Source: Talinum fruticosum
Taxonomy: Eukaryota > Streptophyta > Magnoliopsida > Caryophyllales > Talinaceae
DNA: 64,000 bases
Reading direction: 5' to 3'
Assembly: GCA_021018815.1 (NCBI GenBank)
Contig: JAITYX010000053.1
Coordinates: 2,356,001 to 2,420,000 of the forward strand
Part shown: in pieces, positions 57,430-64,000 of the stretch
Layout: each line of letters opens with the position of its first letter
Position numbering within the stretch: the first letter of the stretch is position 1
Notes under the pieces: model-generated
Database searches by the model: none
The model's input: the letters and a program-made list of their open reading frames with translations, nothing else
What the model was told of the DNA's origin: nothing
Made by a program: the position numbers and the translations under genes

Positions 57430-60400
57430 AGTAAAGATATCAGCTAGTTGAAGATTGGTAGGAATGAAATTGAGTTCATATCACCTTTCTCGAATGATCT
57501 CTTAAGAAATGATACCTTACCTCAATGTGCTTTGTCTTTGAGTGCTGAACTCGGATTTTTGGGGATGCCGATCGCACTTTGATTGTCACACTTGATTGGA
57601 ACCGATTTGAAAGAAGGTCCAAGATCTCTCAAGTGTTGCTTTATCCATAAGATCCGAGCGCAAAGCATGCTCCAGACTGCAATATACTCAGCCTCAGCAG
57701 TTGATAGAGCAATTGAGTTTTGCTTCTTTGAGTGCCAAGAAATTAAGGATTGACTCGAAATTGGCATGCTCCTGAAGTGCTTTTTCTGTCAACTTTGTAT
57801 CCAGCGTAATCAGCATCCGAGTATCCAGGTGAGAGTCGGCTTCGAGTCTCTTGAGTACCACGGACCTAAATTCCGAGTCCCTACAAGATATCTAAATATT
57901 CTCTTCACCGCAGTGAGATGTGATTCTTTTGGATTAGCTTGAAATCTTGCACAAAGACAGACACTAAACATTATGTCCGGTCTACTTGAAGTAAGATATA
58001 GCAATGATCCAATCATACCTCGATCGAGTTTCTAATCTATTGCTTTACCTTTCTCATCCGAGTCAAGTTTTATGCTCGCTACTTAGAGGTGTAGCTGCGT
58101 GCTTCGCATCTTGGAGTTTATATTTTTTAGCAGCTCCTTGGTGTACTTTGATTTATGGACATAGATTCCATCTTTTTCTTGCTTGATTTGTAGACCAAGG
58201 AAGAAATTGAGTTCTCCCATCATACTCATTTGAAATTCCCGACTCATTAACTCGGAAAAGTCTTGACACAAAATTTCATTAGTAGCTCCAAAAATTATAT
58301 CATCAACATAAATCTGAGCGATAAGGAAATCTTTCCCCTTGGTTTTTATAAAGAGAGTCTTGTCGATCCGACCTCTCCTAAAATCATTTTGAACCAAGAA
58401 ATTGCTCGAGTCTTTCGTACCAAGCTCTGGGAGCTTATTTAAGACCATAAAGAGCCTTTTGAAGTTTGAAAACATGATTTGGAAAATTTGAGTTTTCAAA
58501 ACCAGGAGGTTGCTCAACATAGACTTCCTGTTCAATAAAACCATTGAGAAAGGCACACTTAACATCCATTTGATATAACTTGATATTCATGCTAGATGCA
58601 AATGGCAACAGGATTCTAATGGCTTCAATTTTGGCAACAGTGCAAAAGTTTCCCCACAATCAATCCCTTCTTCCCGATTGTAACCTTGAGCCACAAGTCT
58701 AGCCTTGTTTCGACTACCAACCCACCTTCATCCAGTTTGTTCTTGAAAACCCATTTGGTTCCTATGACTGGGTGGTTAAAAGGTCGTTTGGTCGGAGTCC
58801 GGACTTGGTTTCTTTCGAATTGATTGAGTTCCTCTTGCATGGCCTCTACCCATTCAGGTTCATTTAGGGCCTCTAATGCATTTTTGGGTTCACTTAATGA
58901 AATGAATGCACTCGAATGCACATAGATTCTGAAGAGAGGAACGAGTTCTTACCCCACTATTGATATTAGATAATATGTTTTCTAGTGGATGACTCGAAGC
59001 ATACTTGAATGCTCTACCTGTTCTCCGATTCACTAGATTTGTAGGCTGAATCGCTTAATCTTCGAAGCTTGTTCCGAGTGATCTTGTTCATCATATTGTT
59101 CTTCAAGATTCCGAGCTGCCTCTTGAGTTGTCTCATTCTCGAGTCACTTCGTTTTGAGTGACTTCATTCCGAGTTGGTTGGGTCCGATTCTCGACAGGCT
59201 CGCTTTTGTCAAGGTCATCATCTCTCGCGAGCTTCGGATCCGAGAATGATGATTTGCTGGGTTTTTCCTGTTCAATCTCATCAAACACAACGTGGATGCT
59301 TTCTTCCACTTTGTTAGTTCTCTTATTGAAAATGCGATAAGCTTTACTATGAGATGAATAGCCCGGAAAAATACCTTCATCTCGACCGAGCATCAAAATT
59401 GGTCAAGTGATCCTTACCATTGTTGTGAACAAAACACTTACATCCAAAGGGTTTGAAATAGGAAATATTGGGTTTCTTCTCTTTGTAGAGCTCATAAGGT
59501 GTTTTCTTCGTAATGGGTCCGATGAGGCATCCGTTCAACGTGTAGTTGGCTGTGTTGATCGCTTCGACCCGTAAATAGTAGGGTAGATTGTGTTCAATCA
59601 TCATTGTCCTAGCTATTTCTTCAAGAGTTCTGTTCTTTCTCTCCACTACTCCATTTTGTTGAGGAGTTCTTGGTGCTCGAGAAATTGTGAGAGATACCAT
59701 TCTTGTCACAAAACTCGAGAATTCCGAGTAGTCGAACTCCCTTCCATGGTCGGTTCGAATTCTCCGGATCCGAGTCCGAGACTCAACTTGGATTTTTCTG
59801 CAGAGCTTGCTGAACTCCTTGAATGCTTCATTTTTATGCTTAAGAAAACACACCCAGGTAAATCATGAATAATCATCAATAATAACGAGTATATATGATT
59901 TACCTCCGAGGCTCTTAACAGGGATTTCACCACATAAATCCATATGAAGCGGCTCAAGCACTTTGGATGTTGAAACTGTTTTCGTGGATTTGAATGAAGA
60001 TATGACTTGTTTCCCTCTTGTGCAACCTTCACAAATTTTGTCTTTCTCAAACGCACAGTTAGGCAAGCCTCTAACTAAACCATGAGATGCCAATTTCTTA
60101 ATATGAGGCATGCTAACATGGCCTAATCTACGATGCCACTTCCATGAGTCATCATGAAGTGATGCTTTTAAACAAGATAAATTCGACTCGGGTCGAAAAA
60201 GGAATAATATAAGTGTTACCCGATCTCTTACCCGAAAGTTTGATCTCCTTGGTAGTGTCATCGAAATGTAACATTTGGTTTGAGTGAATCTTACCTCTTG
60301 ACCTTTATCACATAATTGAGAGATGCCGAGCGGATTATACTCTAATCCTTTGACAAGGTAAACCGGGCTGACTAGATTGCTTCCCTTTCCAATCTTGCCT

Positions 60401-60530
60401 ATCCCAATTATCTTTCCTTTGCTCGTCATCTCCAAATGTGACTTTTCCACCTTTGTACTCCTCTAACTCGTAAAAGAGTCCCGAGTCTCCCGACATATGG
60501 CGTGAGCTTCCACCGTCAACGTACCGGTGT
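57430..60530 (-). pseudogene. pol of copia D: protease, integrase, RT, RNase H
   Basis: Minus strand. Protease: YVDGGSSRHMSGD (about 60490-60530), DGG instead of DSG. Integrase: LHDDSWKWHRRLGHVSM, CAFEKDKICEGCTRGKQ (60000-60170), LHMDLCGEIPVKSLGGKSYI, RTDHGREFDYSEF (59730), NGVVERKNRTLEEIARTMM (59590-59660), PYELYKEKKPNISYFKPFGC. RT: EPEWVEAMQEELNQFERNQV (58800), MDVKCAFLNGFIEQEVYVEQ (58510-58570), then a 160-codon open run with FLIAQIYVDDIIFGATNE (about 58275-58325) and LNFFLGLQIKQEKDGIYV. RNase H: NSIALSTAEAEYIAV (57690) and CDNQSAIGI (57575). Catalytic integrase and RT residues are present. Several frameshifts remain. Confidence 0.88.
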
Positions 60531-61390
60531 CCTTTTAATCTTTTCCGAGTAACCTACAAAACAGAGACAAACTAACCCTTCTCACTTCCTCTAACGAACC
60601 CAAGTAACACTCTTTGCTTGTGGTCCTTTCTCGAGGAAGAAGGTTTTTCGAACCCGGATTTGAATGACTTTGGGTTTAGTCCGATTCCGAGTCTTCTGTT
60701 TAGGGAACCGAGTCCGTGTCTCTTTCTTTTGAAAGGTTTTTCCTTTTGAAAATGATGGAGATGGTTTTCTCCTAAAAGCCGGTCCGGGCTCAGTCCTTCT
60801 TTCATTCTTATGAGTGGGACTTTGCTCAGCTTTCCTAAACTTTACAGCTTCGGAATGCTTTTGAAAAGCTCCGAGTAGGAATTAGATTCCTCCTCTTTGT
60901 TAAAACCAAGACCTTCCTTTCGAAGGAGACACATTGAGATCCCAAGAGCATGTCAAGGTTTTTCTGACCTTGAGTAAACTTTAAAACAAGATCTTGAGAC
61001 TCATTAAGCTTTTGCTTTAGCTGCTCATTCTCTCTTCCGAGTAACTCGGACTCGGTCTCATTGATTTGAGCACTAGTCTTGAGTTCTTTGAGTGTGAGTC
61101 TCAGCTTTTCCAACTCATTTTTTAAAGAGATGCTCTCGGAGGAAATTTACTCAAGTTATTCTTTAAAGTGAGAAGAATCGAATTGGGCTTTTCTTCCAAA
61201 GTGAAAATATATTTAGCTGAGTCAGCTTTGGAGAATTTGAGAAAGTACTCAATTACCTCTTGAGGATTAGCTTCCTCATTTTCCGATTGATCCGAGTCCG
61301 ACTGCTGTTTCGCTTCGGGTCGAAAGTGCCATCGAAACTTTGAGTCATCCGAGTCCTCGTCGTTTTCGATGAGTCCTCGTCACTCCATGT
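60531..61390 (-). other. Acidic/coiled-coil spacer between gag and protease (copia D)
   Basis: Minus strand. The best coiled-coil piece is MEKLRLTLKELKTSAQINET to LKQKLNESQDLVLKFTQGQ (60900-61113). RRLGIGLNPKSFKSGFEKPS (about 60660) precedes the protease. Counterpart of the spacers in A and C. Confidence 0.65.
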
Positions 61391-62377
61391 GGCCATCATA
61401 GCCTTTTTTCTTCTTTCTGTCCCGTTTTCTTTTGGACAAGTCCTTGACTATGTGTTCCTTGCTGCCACATTCAAAACACCTAGAGTTCTTGGTCAAAGAC
61501 AACTTTGAAGGGGAACAGATTTACCTTTTCTGTCCTTCTTGTCTTTCTTATAGAATTCTTCTCTTGGCTTCTTATCCCATCTCTTGTGCTTCATCATTCT
61601 CTTGAAGCCTCTAGCAATAAGTGCCATGGGATCTTCTTCTGAGTCGAAGAACTCGGATCCGCTTCTCTGGTTTCGAGGTTTTCGGTGCAATGTTCTTTTT
61701 GGTGCCGACTTCTACGTCCTCCTCTTCAAGGTGGATCTCATGGGTGAGAAGCTTCCCAATGAGTTCGTCCGGCTTTAGTAGAGCCTAGTTCCGAGCCTCT
61801 TTGATAGCTGTCACCTTGGGACCCCATCTTTTCTTGGGTAGGCTTCGAGTATCTTTCTGCACATTTCCTTATGGGAAATCTTCTTGCCTAAAGATTTGAG
61901 ATTGTTGGTAATCTCAGTAAATCGAATGAACATTTGAGTGATGTTTTCTTCGGCTCCATCTTGAACAGTCTCATATTTATGAAGATATTGGCTTATCTTT
62001 GCTTATCCGACCTGGCTTGTACCTTCATAAATGTTGACCAGTGTGTCCCACACTTCTTTGGCTATGTCACGAGTAGACACTCGGTTGTATTCTTCCGAGC
62101 TGATGGCACACATAAGAATGTTCATAGCCTCGAAGTTCTTTCCGAACTTTTCAACTTCATCACTGTGAACTCGCCTTGATCTTGGGCATGAGTCTTGTTT
62201 CTACAGTCTTCATGGGAGTGTACTTTCCTTGTTGTATGATGTTCCGGACATCTTCATCATGATCCAGGAGGAAACATTCCATGAGTTTCTTCCAAGTGCA
62301 CGAAGTTGGATCCTTTGAACTTTGGTGGTCTCGCTGGAAGATCTTCCTTCATCGAACTCTCCGTGGTTCCGAGCCAT
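61391..62377 (-). pseudogene. gag of copia D
   Basis: Minus strand, start ATG at 62377 (MARNHGEFDEGRSS). FGKNFEAMNILMCAISSEEY, NRVSTRDIAKEVWDTLVNIY (62030-62150), ENITQMFIRFTEITNNLKSL and GKKISHKEMCRKI (61860-61960), a basic stretch RMMKHKRWDKKPREEFYKKD (61540-61600) and the knuckle CFECGSKEHIVKD (61441-61485) whose last Cys is lost by the one-base insertion also seen in C. The capsid core is broken by several frame changes. Confidence 0.85.
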
Positions 62378-62417
62378 TTGATCTTTAAACCTTTGGATGG
62401 TTAGATCCTTTCTTAAA

Positions 62418-62437
62418 GGCTAGGCTTTGATAGCAAT
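62418..62437 (-). other. Primer-binding site (copia D)
   Basis: ATTGCTATCAAAGCCTAGCC on the minus strand follows the 5' LTR. It is the family PBS (TTGGTATCGAGCCTAGCC) with changes at the third and eighth positions and one extra base. Confidence 0.75.
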
Positions 62438-64000
62438 TGAAGGTTTGCTTAGGGAGAGGCTAAGTCACCCTAGATGGGGGTGAATAGGGTGATGATGAAA
62501 TTTGCTTCCGATTAAAAATCGATATGACTCTAAAGAGAGTGAGAGTAAAAATGAACTCAAAAATGAACTAACTTAGAATTCAGAGATGATTAAAGAAACA
62601 AGTTGAATCGAATTCTAAAACTGTCTCGAGTCTAGAATGTACTAAAAAAGTAATAACTCGGAAAATACGTGGAAACCCTCCTGGGACAGAAAACCACAGA
62701 TCGTGCTAATCCAAGCACAAAGTCAAATCCACTATTTTGAGTCCACAAAATACAGTAGACCGACTCAACCTGAGTTGCTCCCTTAGACAACTACTTACAA
62801 GTTTTTCCTAGACTCATAAATTCCCTTATCTCGATCTAGTACTTCCTAGCTGAGATAACCCTTACAGCTCGGGACAACTAAGCTGAGTTAACCCTTATAG
62901 CTCGGTCAAGGGACCTTAGTTAGAGAGTAAGAAGAGAGTGTTTGTAATTGAGTACAAGACCTTACAACTCATAGTATAATGAATTACAGAGTTGGAGTTG
63001 TAAGTAGAAGATTGAGAATGAATACAATGACTTTTTATCAAGTATGTGTATTAACAATAGATTCGGCAATCTTCAAGTCTTGAGAGTTGGCTTCTATTTA
63101 TAGATGACCAGGCAGCTTAGCCGTTGTGTCCATCTTCCGACTGGAAGTTCCTTTATGACCGTTGTGTAGGATTTTCCGAGTCACTTAGAAAATATCCGTT
63201 GAAATAAGATCATTGGACAAGGTCTCTTGAATCCCTTGGAAGTGCCTAAAACCACCGGCGGTGTCTTCAAAAGTAAGGTGGAAACCACCGTTGAGCTTAG
63301 TGTTGCAGATTTCCATTTTTAGAAACAGACAATCCCGACGCAGTTGTCCGAGGCTAGGTCAAAGGAGGAAAAAGCCTTGTCTCGCTGGTGATTTGACGTT
63401 TTGAAGCCAGGTTACTTTTGTATTTTAAATTTAGGATAACCTCGTTTGAATCACCTACAAAAGTAAATTAATTTGGTTCTCAAAGTATAAAATACTTTGG
63501 TCCAAGATTAGACACGAGATAATGATATAATTAAGATAATTAAGTTACTAATTATCCGGGTCGGAAAAGGAATGGAATTTTCTAAGTCTAATATTCATGA
63601 AACTCAAAATTCCATATGAGTCGATCTAAAAGAGAATCAAGTTAACTAAAGAATATTAGAGGAAAAAAACTTGATCTAGACCGAGCATGAATTTAAACTA
63701 AGATACCAGAGTTAAAACGCAGAACGGATGGTGTTTGAATCATGCGATATATATGAGTGTCGATTGACTCGTAACCGAGTGAAACATGGTGAATGCAGAT
63801 ATGCTTTGTGAGTCACACGTAATCATGTGTAAATGCATGAGATAAATTCTTATACCTGGAATCAAAACCGAAAATACTATATCACTCGTAAAAGTTTCTA
63901 AGACACGAGGAATGACTTGGAATCAAAACTTAATAAGTGAGAAAGTCTTATACCCGATTCCCTTGATAGAACTCGTAAAGGTGAGATGTAAAGTCCGAGT
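62438..64000 (-). repeat. 5' LTR of copia D, truncated by the window edge
   Basis: On the minus strand it ends AAACCTTCA at 62438. The window ends at GTCCGAGT, equal to 54671-54678 of the 3' LTR, so only about 5 bases are missing. TATA box at 63094-63103. Confidence 0.9.

Larger units (their letters stand above)
53146..64000 (-). mobile_element. Ty1/copia element D, nearly complete, minus strand
   Basis: 3' LTR at left (53146-54683), PPT, ORF3, internal promoter, pol, spacer, gag, PBS, 5' LTR at right (62438 to about 5 bases past the window end). The left flank is ACTCA; the right flank is outside. It is inserted in the post-pol region of copy C. The two LTRs are alike over nearly their whole length, differing by scattered substitutions and small indels (for example near 54277/63580 and 54540/63850). 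Confidence 0.9.

Overview
The window looks like repeat-rich, non-genic chromatin of a flowering plant nuclear genome. Every recognisable coding segment belongs to a plant transposable-element family: CACTA/EnSpm DNA transposons, a hAT derivative, Tourist-like and foldback MITEs, LINEs, a Tekay-type solo LTR, and Ty1/copia elements with Sirevirus-like layout. The only trace of a host gene is a short relic of a Mei2/terminal-ear-like RNA-binding protein near 17.0 kb. No intact host gene, tRNA, rRNA or CRISPR array was found. Almost every coding region is broken by stops and frameshifts, so most are called pseudogenes.

Layout. 1-4933: the right part of a minus-strand CACTA element (TNP2 transposase, GC-rich leader, subterminal repeats, TIR). 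It is inserted into a second minus-strand CACTA element (4934-7954), which keeps a TNPA-like gene and the C-terminal third of TNP2. 7955-10980: AT-rich DNA with a degenerate tandem repeat, a foldback MITE and a ~1.1 kb TIR element. 10981-17488: unassigned low-copy-looking DNA split by a 3248-bp solo LTR with a perfect 5-bp duplication (TTCAG), followed by the Mei2-like relic. 17489-21352: the 5' end of an old copia element (LTR, PBS, gag, protease), joined to a 5'-truncated LINE with a poly(A) tail.

21353-35340: a three-level nest. A minus-strand LINE (endonuclease at the right end, RT start at the left end) is split by a CACTA-like non-autonomous element, which is itself split by a complete copia element A (24488-34699, duplication GTAAA). 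A 138-bp Tourist-like MITE also sits in the LINE.

35438-53145: two more plus-strand copies of the same copia family, B and C, share one LTR (46462-47950). B is the most decayed; it carries a 942-bp hAT element in its 5' LTR and two extra LTR copies downstream of pol. C is cut by copy D (53146 to just past the window end), inserted in the opposite orientation.

The copia family has 1.4-1.55 kb LTRs, a Met-tRNA-like PBS, gag with a CCHC knuckle, an acidic spacer, protease-integrase-RT-RNase H, and a third ORF after pol. That ORF ends in a coiled coil and an Arg-rich tail. Between pol and ORF3, copies A and D have a TATA box preceded by an 11-bp site that fits the plant M-phase-specific activator consensus; B also keeps that site. 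This possible internal promoter for ORF3 is the most interesting biological signal seen. A second notable signal is a recurrent CGGAA-to-CGTAA difference between homologous copies, which looks like a systematic sequence error and may account for some of the stop codons.
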